From Streptomyces sp. XM4193 (GTDB lineage: Bacteria > Actinomycetota > Actinomycetes > Streptomycetales > Streptomycetaceae), in contig NZ_JALLGK010000002.1 of NCBI RefSeq assembly GCF_023072595.1, positions 434,001 through 498,000 on the forward strand: a DNA stretch of 64,000 nt, read 5' to 3'. Shown one piece after another: positions 1-7,274 of the stretch. Position 1 is the first letter of the stretch, and the number at the start of each line of letters is the position of its first letter. A program made the position numbers and the translations under genes. Under the pieces are notes generated by a model. That model was not told the origin of the DNA and searched no databases. It saw only the letters and a program-made list of their open reading frames with translations.

Positions 1-477
1 CAGCAGCCGTTGGTCGGTCAGTTGGAGCACCGGAACCACGTCCGTCGTGGTCGCTCGCGGGTACAGCGCGACAGCCAACATGTGCGCGAGGCTGCCTCGT
101 ACGCCCCCGAGCGGCTCCGGCCCCGACTTGCCCGAGGAAGAACCGAACCCGAAGATCCTGCCGAACAGGTGGTCGAAGAAGTCGCTCATGCGCCGAAGGG
201 GCCAGCCGGGCGCGTGAAGAACTGTCCACATACCGTCCTTGACGCCCTCCCAGCGGTCGCCCGGCATCCGCTGCCCGCGCAACACCTTCGGACGGCGCCA
301 CCGCCTCGGGCACTTCAGCCCCGTCCCGGGCCAGACCTCCGCCGAAGCCACCAACCGCTCACCGGCCGCAAGAACCACCGTCGCGCGCGCCAGCGCACCG
401 TCGCCTGCCGCCCCCGTACCCGTCGGCCCGCCCCCTCCGACTCCCGACACCGTCGGCTGGCCGTACATCTGACTCAT
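1..477 (-). CDS. Hypothetical protein, 5' part only (runs off the left edge)
   Basis: An open frame of 159 codons starts at ATG 477 and stays open to base 1, so the C-terminus lies outside the window. An AGGGAG ribosome-binding sequence sits about 7 bases before the ATG. The N-terminus is Gly/Thr-rich, then comes a stretch reading like a small folded domain with LVASAEVWPGTG and LFGRIFGFG segments; no membrane helix or signal peptide is evident. I do not recognise the family. The visible part ends with VVPVLQLTDQRLL, a hydrophobic beta-rich phrase typical of a folded domain that continues. The opposite-strand frame over the same bases is Arg/Pro-rich and is a shadow. Confidence 0.6.
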   Translation of the reverse strand, partial: MSQMYGQPTVSGVGGGGPTGTGAAGDGALARATVVLAAGERLVASAEVWPGTGLKCPRRWRRPKVLRGQRMPGDRWEGVKDGMWTVLHAPGWPLRRMSDFFDHLFGRIFGFGSSSGKSGPEPLGGVRGSLAHMLAVALYPRATTTDVVPVLQLTDQRLL

Positions 478-794
478 CCACTCGCTCCCTGCACCGATCT
501 GCCCACGCCCCGATCGGCCGCACGGTGCTCGGCGGGCACGTGCTCTCCCGAGCCCGTCACAACTGCCCCCGCAGCCACAGCGTGTGACCAACCGTCACGT
601 TAGACGCGTACGGACAGGGCGCGGAGCGCTTCCGGTCGGCGCGCAGGTCGATACGGCGTCAAAGCGCTGCGAACCGATCAGTGATCCTGGTCACTGGGGC
701 CGGAGACAGAGCCGGCAGGCGCCGCCGGTGTGCCTCCGCACCGCTCCGGCCGGCTGAAGTCCATTGCGCCCAGGGCCAGTTGGCGGGCAAGCGG
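478..794. other. Intergenic stretch without a recognised gene
   Basis: This 317-base gap is the upstream region of the left-edge gene and the downstream region of the methyltransferase gene. The only structure I see is a weak inverted repeat, CAGTGA-n6-TCACTG, at 679-696, which could be part of a terminator for the methyltransferase gene. No coding frame here looks real. Confidence 0.4.
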
Positions 795-1928
795 TCACAC
801 CCCGAGGAGCTGCTCCGGCTCGTCGAGCCAGAAGTGGTGGCCATCCGTGTCGACGGTGACGCCGTACCGGGTGAAGTGTGGCCTGCCCGCCGTCCGCCAC
901 CGCGTGTAGGCGTGCACCACCTCCGGCCACAGGTCCCTCGGACCCCACGCCCGCACCGCACCGGGACGCCACCATCTGCCGTGGTCGACCAGCGCAACCG
1001 ACGTACCCGCGTCGTCCCAGAACTGCGCCTGGCGCTGCTCACCCTCCCCGCGCTGGTCGAAGGCGATGTCGGGCACGTGCAGACCGAGAGCGAAGTCCTG
1101 TGCGTGGCCCCGGTCCACGACCTCGGCGGGGGAGATGACGGAGGCCGATCTGCGCGGCTCGCCGAGGGGAGCAACTGTGTTCACCGGACGATGACCCCGG
1201 GCCCACATGTACCAGGCGGTCCCCTCGAAACGCCCGCGGCCGACACCGGAGGCAACTCTCAGCCTCAGCAACCCGCCTGCCGCATAACGGGTGTTGAACG
1301 GTGCGACGATGACGCAGCCCTCGGCGGCCTGCGCCAGCCAGGAGCGTGGGATCTCCCGCACCGAAGCGCTGGTGAGAATGCGGTCGAACGGCGCCGAGCC
1401 CGGGTGGCCCAGGAGCCCGTCGCCACACACCGACTCGGCGCCGTACCCGGCGTTGCGGAGGTTGGCGCGACCCCACGCGGCGAGCGCGGGGTCGACCTCC
1501 ACACTGGTGATCTTCCCGGCGCCGGCCCCCTCGCACAGCAGCGCGGTGTCGTAGCCCGAGGCGGTGCCGAGGTGCAGTACGCGGTTTCCCTGCTCGACCT
1601 CCAGCAGGTTGAGCTTCTCGAACACGATGTCCGGTGCCGAGAGGGACGAAGTGAAGTCACCGCGGGAAGGCCCGCACCTTGGGGTGCGTCCGTCGTCCAT
1701 CTGCGTGATCAGCGAGCGGTGAGCGCCCCACACGTGCCGGCGCCACGACTCGACGTCGGCCTCGCGGTCGACCACGGGATGCAGACCGTCTGCGCCCCGC
1801 TCCTGGGTCCAGAACCTCCTGGGAGCGAACAGCTCCCGGTCGACCGCCTCGAAAGCCGGTCGCAGCCAAGGGGACCTGAACGCACCCATGGCCGCGAGCT
1901 CCCCCGCACAGATCCCACGGTAATCCAC
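795..1928 (-). CDS. PCMT-like SAM-dependent methyltransferase
   Basis: The protein resembles protein-L-isoaspartate O-methyltransferase-type enzymes, including the larger ~380-residue actinobacterial branch linked to peptide maturation. The SAM-binding motif I is seen as VLHLGTASGYDTALL, followed by the acidic SVEVDP motif; the N-terminal FRSPWLRPAFEAVDRELFAPRRFW segment is the usual lead-in of this family. The GTG at 1928 is preferred because a G-rich Shine-Dalgarno lies 6 bases upstream and the known homology begins soon after. A GTG at 1994 and an ATG at 1889 are possible; the 1994 start would overlap the GntR remnant on the other strand. Substrate is unknown. No ATP-grasp ligase or precursor peptide gene is nearby, so it looks orphaned. 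Confidence 0.75.
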   Translation of the reverse strand: MDYRGICAGELAAMGAFRSPWLRPAFEAVDRELFAPRRFWTQERGADGLHPVVDREADVESWRRHVWGAHRSLITQMDDGRTPRCGPSRGDFTSSLSAPDIVFEKLNLLEVEQGNRVLHLGTASGYDTALLCEGAGAGKITSVEVDPALAAWGRANLRNAGYGAESVCGDGLLGHPGSAPFDRILTSASVREIPRSWLAQAAEGCVIVAPFNTRYAAGGLLRLRVASGVGRGRFEGTAWYMWARGHRPVNTVAPLGEPRRSASVISPAEVVDRGHAQDFALGLHVPDIAFDQRGEGEQRQAQFWDDAGTSVALVDHGRWWRPGAVRAWGPRDLWPEVVHAYTRWRTAGRPHFTRYGVTVDTDGHHFWLDEPEQLLGV

Positions 1929-1963
1929 CAACGCCCCCCTACTTCTGCGGCCGCCCGACACGA

Positions 1964-2179
1964 GTGGTAACTCCCACTCGGCCCGTTCGGGCACGCCCGA
2001 CGGTGAGGTTGTTGCGGCTGCCGCCAGGGGAGCCGGTGGTGGAGCTGCGCCGTACCACGCGCACAGCGGACGGTACGGTCGTCGAGTACGCGGTCGGAGT
2101 GCACGCCGCCTCGCGGTTCGTCTGGCAGTACGAGTTCAGGCTGCCGGACTCCGGCGCCGGGGAGGGCGGGGCGACATGA
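1964..2179 (+). pseudogene. 3' remnant of a GntR-family (UTRA-domain) regulator
   Basis: About 70 codons encode LRLPPGEPVVELRRT, then a TADGTVVEYAVGVHAASRFVW-like stretch and YEF, the characteristic C-terminal end of the UTRA ligand-binding domain of GntR regulators. An intact gene would be about 750 bases, with an N-terminal winged helix; neither the DNA-binding domain nor the rest of UTRA is found upstream, where the methyltransferase gene lies on the other strand. The frame ends TGA at 2177-2179, overlapping the ATG of the YdcF gene in an ATGA junction, so the original regulator was probably translationally coupled to ydcF. A GTG at 1964 could still start translation, but a functional product is unlikely. 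Confidence 0.7.
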
Positions 2180-2844
2180 GGTTGACGGAGGCCGAGCGCG
2201 CGGACGCGCTGCTGGTCTGGGAGTACCATCGGATGGGACACCGGGTGGAGTCGGCCTCGGTGGCGGTGGGGCTGGGCAGTCACGATCTCGGCGTTGCCGA
2301 CGTGGCGGCGCGCCTGTATCTCGCCGGTGCGGTGCCGCGGTTGCTCTTCACCGGCGCCAACAGCGCGACCACACGCGCCTCGATGCCCCGCGGCGAGGCG
2401 GTGCACTACCGCGAGCGTGCCCTCGCTCTCGGGGTCCCGGCCTCGCACGTGCTGGTGGAGCCGAGGGCGACCAACACCGGTGAGAACATCACCCTCTCCC
2501 GTGCGCTGCTGGCGCGGGAAGGTGTGGAGGTGGCGTCGGTCGTGCTGGTGAGCAAGCCGTACGAGGAGCGCAGGGCGTACGCCACTGCGCGCAGACTGTG
2601 GCCCGACGTCGAAGTCCTCTGCGCCTCCGCCGAGTTGGGCTTCGACGAGTACGTCGCAGCGATCGGTGACGCGAAGAAGGTTGTGGACATGCTGGTCGGC
2701 GCCCTGCAGCGGCTCGTGGTCTACCCCGGGCAGGGCTTCATGATCGCCCAGGAGGTCCCGGCCGAGGTGGACGCGGCCTTCCGGCGCCTGTGTGCGGCGG
2801 GCTTCACCAGTCGCCTGGTGGGCGCTTCGGCGGCGCGGGGGTGA
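2176..2844 (+). CDS. YdcF-family (DUF218) protein
   Basis: The 222-residue protein has the DUF218/YdcF layout: an N-terminal Rossmann-like part with VAVGLGSHDLGVADVAARLYLAG and LLFTGANS, a conserved GEAVHYRERALALGVP helix, and the EPRATNTGENITLSR motif that marks the family's presumed active or nucleotide-binding site. YdcF of E. coli binds S-adenosylmethionine, but the reaction of the family is not settled. There is no signal peptide or membrane helix, so it is cytosolic. The ATG overlaps the stop of the upstream GntR remnant, which implies that its former regulator has been lost and that transcription now depends on a new promoter. A strong hairpin follows the stop codon. Confidence 0.85.
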   Translation: MRLTEAERADALLVWEYHRMGHRVESASVAVGLGSHDLGVADVAARLYLAGAVPRLLFTGANSATTRASMPRGEAVHYRERALALGVPASHVLVEPRATNTGENITLSRALLAREGVEVASVVLVSKPYEERRAYATARRLWPDVEVLCASAELGFDEYVAAIGDAKKVVDMLVGALQRLVVYPGQGFMIAQEVPAEVDAAFRRLCAAGFTSRLVGASAARG

Positions 2845-2850
2845 GCGCGG

Positions 2851-2892
2851 CCGTCTCCGTGGCCCCGCCGGTCGGTGGGGCCACGGAGACGG
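2851..2892. terminator. Perfect 16-bp hairpin between convergent genes
   Basis: CCGTCTCCGTGGCCCC pairs exactly with its complement across a 10-base loop. It lies between the ends of the YdcF gene (+) and the heme oxygenase gene (-), so it can terminate both. It has no T tract, as is common in streptomycetes. Confidence 0.85.
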
Positions 2893-2899
2893 TGAGCCG

Positions 2900-3565
2900 T
2901 CAGGCGCTGAGGCGGAAGTGGCGGCCGAGGTCGCGGAAGACGGCGGTGTTGTGGTCGAAGGTGCGGTTCACCTCGTCGATGATCCGCTGCTTCTCCAGAT
3001 CGTCCGCCGGTACGGCGTCGAGCAGTTCGCGGTACTCGCGCTTGAACGCGGCGGGGTTGCCGACCGACTCGAAGACGTAGAAGCGCACGCCGTCGCCCTT
3101 GCGCTCGAAGCCCCAGGTCTTCTCGGCGGTGCCGCGGATGATCTGGCCGCCGGAGAGGTCGCCGAGGTAGCGGGTGTAGTGGTGGGCGAGGTACCCGCCG
3201 GGCCACTCCCGTGCGACCTCGGTGATGCGGGCGGCGTACGCCTCGGTGGCGGGCAGCGGTCGCAGGTCGGCCGCCCAGTCGGTGCCGCCGTGGAGGTGGC
3301 ACAGGTCGCGCTCCAGCGCGGCGACCCGGAAGAGGTCGGAGCGGATGAACGGCCCGGCCACCGGATCGTCCAGGAGCCGGCTCGCGGGCTCCTCCAACGC
3401 GCGGTAGACGAACCAGAGTTGCTCGGTGTAGCGGGTGTACGCGTCGACGCCGAGCCTGCCGCCCAGGAGATCGCTCATGAAGGACGAGTTCTCGGCCTCG
3501 GTGTGCTGCTTCTGCGAGGCCGTACGGATCAGCGTGGAGAACGGGGTGGAGTCGGACGCGGCCAA
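2900..3565 (-). CDS. Heme oxygenase (biliverdin-producing)
   Basis: This enzyme opens heme to biliverdin, CO and Fe2+, and serves iron acquisition in the cytosol. The 221-residue product carries the proximal heme ligand His21 in QKQHTEAE and the distal-helix motif GDLSGGQ at residues 135-141; length matches HmuO-type bacterial enzymes. I choose the TTG at 3565 because a GGAGG sequence lies 6 bases before it and homology begins at once; a frame extension to 3625 would run into the promoter. Directly upstream is a canonical promoter overlapped by an iron box, so expression should be repressed by an IdeR/DmdR regulator when iron is plentiful. The gene is monocistronic. Confidence 0.92.
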   Translation of the reverse strand: MAASDSTPFSTLIRTASQKQHTEAENSSFMSDLLGGRLGVDAYTRYTEQLWFVYRALEEPASRLLDDPVAGPFIRSDLFRVAALERDLCHLHGGTDWAADLRPLPATEAYAARITEVAREWPGGYLAHHYTRYLGDLSGGQIIRGTAEKTWGFERKGDGVRFYVFESVGNPAAFKREYRELLDAVPADDLEKQRIIDEVNRTFDHNTAVFRDLGRHFRLSA

Positions 3566-3630
3566 GGTGGGCCTCCGGTGAACCAGGACGAAAGGGAAGG
3601 GGCGGCGGTATTCCGCCACCGCCACCGCAG

Positions 3631-3659
3631 ATAATGCTACTTAGGCTTACCTAAGTCAA
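3631..3659 (-). promoter_or_regulatory. Promoter of the heme oxygenase gene
   Basis: Reading the minus strand, TTGACT (3654-3659) and CATTAT (3631-3636) are separated by 17 bases, a good match to a vegetative sigma promoter. The predicted start of transcription is near 3624, giving a leader of about 60 bases. Confidence 0.75.
3639..3656. promoter_or_regulatory. Iron box (IdeR/DmdR operator)
   Basis: ACTTAGG-CTTA-CCTAAGT is a perfect 7-bp inverted repeat matching the TTAGG...CCTAA core of DtxR-family operators. It covers the spacer and part of the -35 element of the heme oxygenase promoter, the position expected for iron-dependent repression. Confidence 0.85.
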
Positions 3660-3764
3660 TCCCTTTCCGACGCTCTGTCGGTAACTTGAGCGTATCCCCG
3701 TCCCGGCACCCACAAACGGGCCCGCCCCGGGTCGTGCGGGGCGCGAGATCCGGACACCGAGTAC

Positions 3765-3879
3765 CGGGCTCTCCCGACACCGGGCTCTCCCGACACCGGG
3801 CCCTCCCGACACCGGGCCCTCCCGACACCGGGCCTCCCGACACTGGCCCTCCCGACACCGGGCTCTCCCGACACCGGCC
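3765..3879. repeat. Tandem repeat of a ~16-bp unit
   Basis: About eight copies of a unit close to CCCGACACCGGGCTCT (some one or two bases shorter) lie between the heme oxygenase promoter and the methionine aminopeptidase terminator. Each unit contains a short self-complementary part. No function is visible; the length is likely to vary between strains. Confidence 0.85.
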
Positions 3880-3889
3880 CCGCACAGCG

Positions 3890-3926
3890 TCGCGCCCCGG
3901 CCGGGTGCTCGCCGGTCGGGGCGCGA
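3890..3926. terminator. Terminator hairpin of the methionine aminopeptidase gene
   Basis: TCGCGCCCCG pairs with CGGGGCGCGA, extended inward by a G-T pair and CCGG/CCGG around a 7-base loop. It lies just past the stop of the minus-strand map gene. Confidence 0.8.
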
Positions 3927-3955
3927 AGTCGCAGGAAGCGCAGTGGGGACTGGTC

Positions 3956-4813
3956 TCAGGGCAGGGTCAGGACCTCGGCCCCCGAGTCCGTGACCACCAG
4001 GGTGTGCTCGAACTGGGCGGTGCGCCGCCGGTCCTTGGTGACGACGGTCCAGCCGTCCTCCCACATGTCCCACTCGTGCGTGCCGAGTGTCAGCATCGGC
4101 TCGATGGTGAAGGTCATGCCCGGCTGGATCACGGTGGTCGCCCGGGGGTCGTCGTAGTGGGGGACGATCAGCCCGGAGTGGAACGAGCTGTTGATGCCGT
4201 GCCCGGTGAACTCCCGTACGACGCCGTAGCCGAACCGCTTGGCGTAGGACTCGATGACCCGGCCGATGATGTTGATCTGGCGGCCGGGGCGGACCGCCTT
4301 GATCGCCCGGCGCAGCGACTCCTCGGTCCGCTCGACCAGCAGCCGGGACTCCTCGTCGACCTCGCCGCAGAGGTAGGTTGCGTTGTTGTCGCCGTGGACG
4401 CCGCCGAGGTACGCGGTGATGTCCAGGTTCACGATGTCGCCGTCGCGCATCACCGTGGAGTCCGGGATGCCGTGGCAGATCACCTCGTTGACCGAGGTGC
4501 ACAGCGACTTGGGGAAACCCCGGTAGCCGAGCGTCGAGGGGTAGGCGCCGTTGTCGCAGAGGAACTCGTGCGCGACCTCGTCGAGTTTGTCCGTGGTCAC
4601 ACCGGGCGCGATGTGCTTCGACGTCTCGACCAGCGCCTGCGCGGCGAGGCGTCCGGCCGTCCGCATCCGTTCGACGGTCTCGGCGTCCTGCACCTCCGGA
4701 CCGGTGTACGGGGTCGGCGCCTCCTTGCCGACGTACTCGGGGCGCGTGATCGACGCGGGTACGCCTCGCTGCGGGGAGACCTTGCCGGGGACGAGAGTTG
4801 ACTGGCCAGACAT
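3956..4813 (-). CDS. map: Type I methionine aminopeptidase
   Basis: The enzyme removes the initiator methionine from nascent cytosolic proteins. The 285-residue product shows the five metal ligands of the pita-bread fold: Asp131 (NLDITAY), Asp142 ([10 protein letters not shown]), His205 (FTGHGI), Glu238 (TIEPML) and Glu269 (FEHTL). It has an N-terminal extension of about 40 residues with prolines, as in the actinobacterial MapA-like class that may contact the ribosome. The ATG at 4813 is chosen because [14 protein letters not shown] is the family start; the frame remains open further upstream without meaning. A divergent small gene starts 52 bases away, so both promoters share this short gap, which also holds a 5-bp GCCCC-TTC-GGGGC hairpin. 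Confidence 0.95.
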   Translation of the reverse strand: MSGQSTLVPGKVSPQRGVPASITRPEYVGKEAPTPYTGPEVQDAETVERMRTAGRLAAQALVETSKHIAPGVTTDKLDEVAHEFLCDNGAYPSTLGYRGFPKSLCTSVNEVICHGIPDSTVMRDGDIVNLDITAYLGGVHGDNNATYLCGEVDEESRLLVERTEESLRRAIKAVRPGRQINIIGRVIESYAKRFGYGVVREFTGHGINSSFHSGLIVPHYDDPRATTVIQPGMTFTIEPMLTLGTHEWDMWEDGWTVVTKDRRRTAQFEHTLVVTDSGAEVLTLP

Positions 4814-4865
4814 GGCCGAGAGTCTAGCCGTGGTGTGAAGCGCCCCTTCGGGGCAGCATGAAGCC

Positions 4866-5144
4866 ATGGCACTCTTCCAACGCAAAACGACTGGCAAACC
4901 GGGCGAGTGGTACTACTGCCTCAAACACCGGAAGGTGGAGGAGGGCCCGGAGTGCCCCGCCAAGGACCGCCTCGGACCGTACGAGTCACGCGACGAGGCC
5001 GCGCAGGCGATGGAGATCGCGCACGAGCGGAACGTGAAGTGGAGCAACGACCCGCGCTGGCAGGATGCCGAGCCGCGGAGCGGGGATTCCGACGAGGGCC
5101 GGGGCGGCGGTCCCGGCGACGCCCCGGAGGGCGGCGGGCGCTGA
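4866..5144 (+). CDS. Small conserved actinobacterial protein (92 aa)
   Basis: The first 60 residues are well formed ([18 protein letters not shown], then [20 protein letters not shown]), followed by a disordered Gly/Asp-rich tail. Cys18, His21 and Cys30 could form part of a metal site, but this is inference. I know the family only as a conserved hypothetical protein of actinobacteria. It is divergent from map with 52 bases between start codons. The F420 reductase gene follows after 106 bases on the same strand. Confidence 0.8.
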   Translation: MALFQRKTTGKPGEWYYCLKHRKVEEGPECPAKDRLGPYESRDEAAQAMEIAHERNVKWSNDPRWQDAEPRSGDSDEGRGGGPGDAPEGGGR

Positions 5145-5250
5145 CGACGAACACCGACCACGGCCCGGCGCGGTGCGCGGCCCGCACCGGACCTGAAGGT
5201 TCCGTCCGAACAGCGCCCGAAAAGCCGCCGCGGGCTGGCAGGATCTTGGT

Positions 5251-5961
5251 ATGACAACCTCCGAAAACACCGGATCCGCCAAGCCCGCTCCCAAGGACCC
5301 CTGGGACCTGCCGGACGTCTCCTCGCTCGTCGTCGGCGTCCTCGGCGGCACCGGCGACCAGGGCCGGGGGCTGGCCCGCCGGCTCGCCCGGGCGGGCCAG
5401 AAGGTGATCATCGGCTCCCGCGCCGCCGACCGCGCCCGTACCGCGGCCGAGGAACTCGGCAACGGCGTCGAGGGCGCCGACAACGCCGAGTGCGCCCGAC
5501 GCAGCGATGTCGTGATCGTGGCCGTCCCCTGGGACGGGCACGCCGCGACGCTGGAGGCGGTGCGCGAAGAGCTGTCCGGCAAGCTCGTCGTCGACTGCGT
5601 CAACCCGCTCGGCTTCGACAAGAAGGGCGCCTACGCGCTCAAGCCCGAGGAGGGCAGCGCCGCCGAGCAGGCCGCCGCGCTTCTGCCTGACTCCCGCGTG
5701 ACGGCCGCCTTCCACCATCTGTCGGCGGTGCTGCTCCTGGACCCGGACATCGAGAAGATCGAGACCGACGTCCTGGTGCTCGGCGAGGTGCGGGCCGACT
5801 GCGAGATCGTGCAGGCGCTCGCCTCGCGCATCCCCGGGATGCGGGGCGTCTTCGGCGGGCGGCTGCGCAACGCGCACCAGGTCGAGTCGCTGGTGGCCAA
5901 CCTGATCTCCGTCAACCGCCGCTACAAGGCGCACGCGGGCGTCCGGCTGACCGACATCTGA
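5251..5961 (+). CDS. npdG: NADPH-dependent F420 reductase
   Basis: The enzyme passes hydride between NADP(H) and the deazaflavin cofactor F420, supplying reduced F420 to actinobacterial oxidoreductases. The 236-residue protein has an N-terminal Rossmann motif GVLGGTGDQGRGLARRLARAG (about residues 28-48) with GSRAADRA binding the NADP phosphate, and the family phrases VVDCVNPLGFDKKG and AFHHLSA. The first ~25 residues are an unstructured extension. The neighbouring genes do not make or use F420 as far as I can see. Confidence 0.92.
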   Translation: MTTSENTGSAKPAPKDPWDLPDVSSLVVGVLGGTGDQGRGLARRLARAGQKVIIGSRAADRARTAAEELGNGVEGADNAECARRSDVVIVAVPWDGHAATLEAVREELSGKLVVDCVNPLGFDKKGAYALKPEEGSAAEQAAALLPDSRVTAAFHHLSAVLLLDPDIEKIETDVLVLGEVRADCEIVQALASRIPGMRGVFGGRLRNAHQVESLVANLISVNRRYKAHAGVRLTDI

Positions 5962-6108
5962 GCCCGCGGGCCGCGCCCGTCCGGTTCTGAGCCCGTCGCG
6001 CCCGTCGCTCACCGAACCCGTCGCGGCCCCGAGCCCGTCGAGGACGTCGAGGGGGCATGGGGGACAATGGTGGCGTTCCGCCGCCCGTCGCACCCCGAAG
6101 GTCGCCCC

Positions 6109-6336
6109 ATGCCCCGTATCGCCGTCTACTCCCTGCTGGTCTGCGTCCTCGCGCTGGCCGCGGCCGTGGTCTCGTTCGTCCAGGGCAGCTGGCTGGGCAT
6201 CGTCTGGGTGCTGATGTTCGGCGTCTCGTCCAACATGACGTGGTTCTACTGGCGCAAGGCGCAGATCGACCGGCAGCGCGCGGAGGCCGCCGCCCGGCAG
6301 CCGCAGTCCGGCTGCGCCGGCGGCCCCCGCGCCTGA
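6109..6336 (+). CDS. Small membrane protein (75 aa)
   Basis: The product has two hydrophobic helices, about residues 5-24 and 27-46, followed by a basic WYWRKAQIDRQRAEA tail that should face the cytosol. I choose the ATG at 6109 because a GAAGG sequence precedes it and the hydrophobic helix begins at once; an earlier GTG-type start at 6067 adds only a Pro/Arg-rich piece. The function is unknown. It is followed by a tandem repeat and converges on the M50 protease gene. Confidence 0.7.
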   Translation: MPRIAVYSLLVCVLALAAAVVSFVQGSWLGIVWVLMFGVSSNMTWFYWRKAQIDRQRAEAAARQPQSGCAGGPRA

Positions 6337-6410
6337 AACGCCGCGCGGCTGAAACGCCGCGCGGCTGAAACGCCGCGCCTGACGCCTCGCGCCTGAAACG
6401 CCTCGCGCGT
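6329..6410. repeat. Tandem repeat around GCTGAAACGCCGCGCG
   Basis: Three near-perfect ~17-base units plus two decayed ones (CTGAAACGCC followed by GCGCG or TCGCG) start at the end of the small membrane protein gene and fill the gap to the M50 gene. Each has a CGCGGC-type arm that could form small hairpins and so help terminate transcription. Confidence 0.75.
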
Positions 6411-6450
6411 GAGCGTCCCGCGCCCCGACCGCCGCCCCGTGCACGGCGGT

Positions 6451-7218
6451 TCACAGCCGCACGACGGGCTCCTCCTGCCAGAAGCGGAAGAACTCCAGCC
6501 CGTAGTAGATGTCGTCCTGTCGCACGCCCAGCCACTCCAGCGCGGGATAGACGCAGTCCCAGAACGCGCCGTCGACCGCGGGTATCCACAGGCAGGCGAA
6601 GACCAGCAGCAGCCCGTACGGCGCCGCCGGCTCCAACCGGTGGCGCAGACCGCGGGGCAGCCAGGGCTCCAGCACCCCGTAGCCGTCCAGCCCCGGGACC
6701 GGGAGCAGGCCGAGCAGCGCGGCCGTGACCTGGAGCATCACCACGAAGGCCAGGGCGAAGCGGAAGGCGAGCGGCGCCTGGTCCATCGCGCCCAGCCGGA
6801 ACGGTACGGCCAGGGCCAGCGCGAGCAGCGCGTGGGTCGCGGGCCCCGCCAGGGCGACGAGGCCGCGTCGTGACCGGCCGGCGACCCCGCGGCGCTCGGC
6901 CGGGGCAGCTCCGCCGGGCAGCCCTATGCCGCCCATGACCAGGAAGAGCACCGGAAGCAGCACGCTCAGCAGGGGATGCGCACCGTGCGTCGCCGGGAGC
7001 GACTCCCGGGAGCCGGAGCCGTCGTGCAGCGCCGCCACGGTGTGCGCGTACTCGTGCAGGGAGAGCGAGAGGAGCCAGGCGACCAGGACGAAGGCGAAGA
7101 CCCACAGCCCCGTCAGCGGCGGCAGATCCCACCACACGGCCGCCCCCGAGGTGCCGGCGAGCGCCACCGGGACGGCGAACGGGGCGGTTGTCCGGTGGTG
7201 CGCCCGGGTGGCTTCCAT
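6451..7218 (-). CDS. M50-family (site-2 protease-like) membrane zinc metalloprotease
   Basis: The 255-residue integral membrane protein has HEYAH at residues 55-59 inside a predicted helix (the HExxH zinc site) and LLPVPGLDGYGVL, the conserved Asp-containing motif that supplies the third ligand. Several other hydrophobic helices follow. Such proteases cut substrates within the membrane, commonly anti-sigma factors, but no partner is adjacent. ATG 7218 is the only good start and lies 56 bases from the divergent start of the SARP regulator. The loop between the two motifs is shorter than in typical RseP proteins and no PDZ domain is present. Confidence 0.85.
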   Translation of the reverse strand: MEATRAHHRTTAPFAVPVALAGTSGAAVWWDLPPLTGLWVFAFVLVAWLLSLSLHEYAHTVAALHDGSGSRESLPATHGAHPLLSVLLPVLFLVMGGIGLPGGAAPAERRGVAGRSRRGLVALAGPATHALLALALAVPFRLGAMDQAPLAFRFALAFVVMLQVTAALLGLLPVPGLDGYGVLEPWLPRGLRHRLEPAAPYGLLLVFACLWIPAVDGAFWDCVYPALEWLGVRQDDIYYGLEFFRFWQEEPVVRL

Positions 7219-7274
7219 GGGCCACCAACGTACCTGCACTGACCTGCGCCGTTGATCGAGGGGAGAATGGGCCC

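Noticed and set aside
795..2844. The methyltransferase and YdcF genes as a modified-peptide biosynthetic locus
   Set aside because: No precursor peptide, ATP-grasp ligase, cyclase or exporter was found on either strand from 1 to 7 kb.
3765..3879. Repeat arrays considered as CRISPR
   Set aside because: The units are contiguous with no unique spacers, far too short, and there are no cas genes in the window. The same holds for the arrays at 16969-17100 and 38884-38994.
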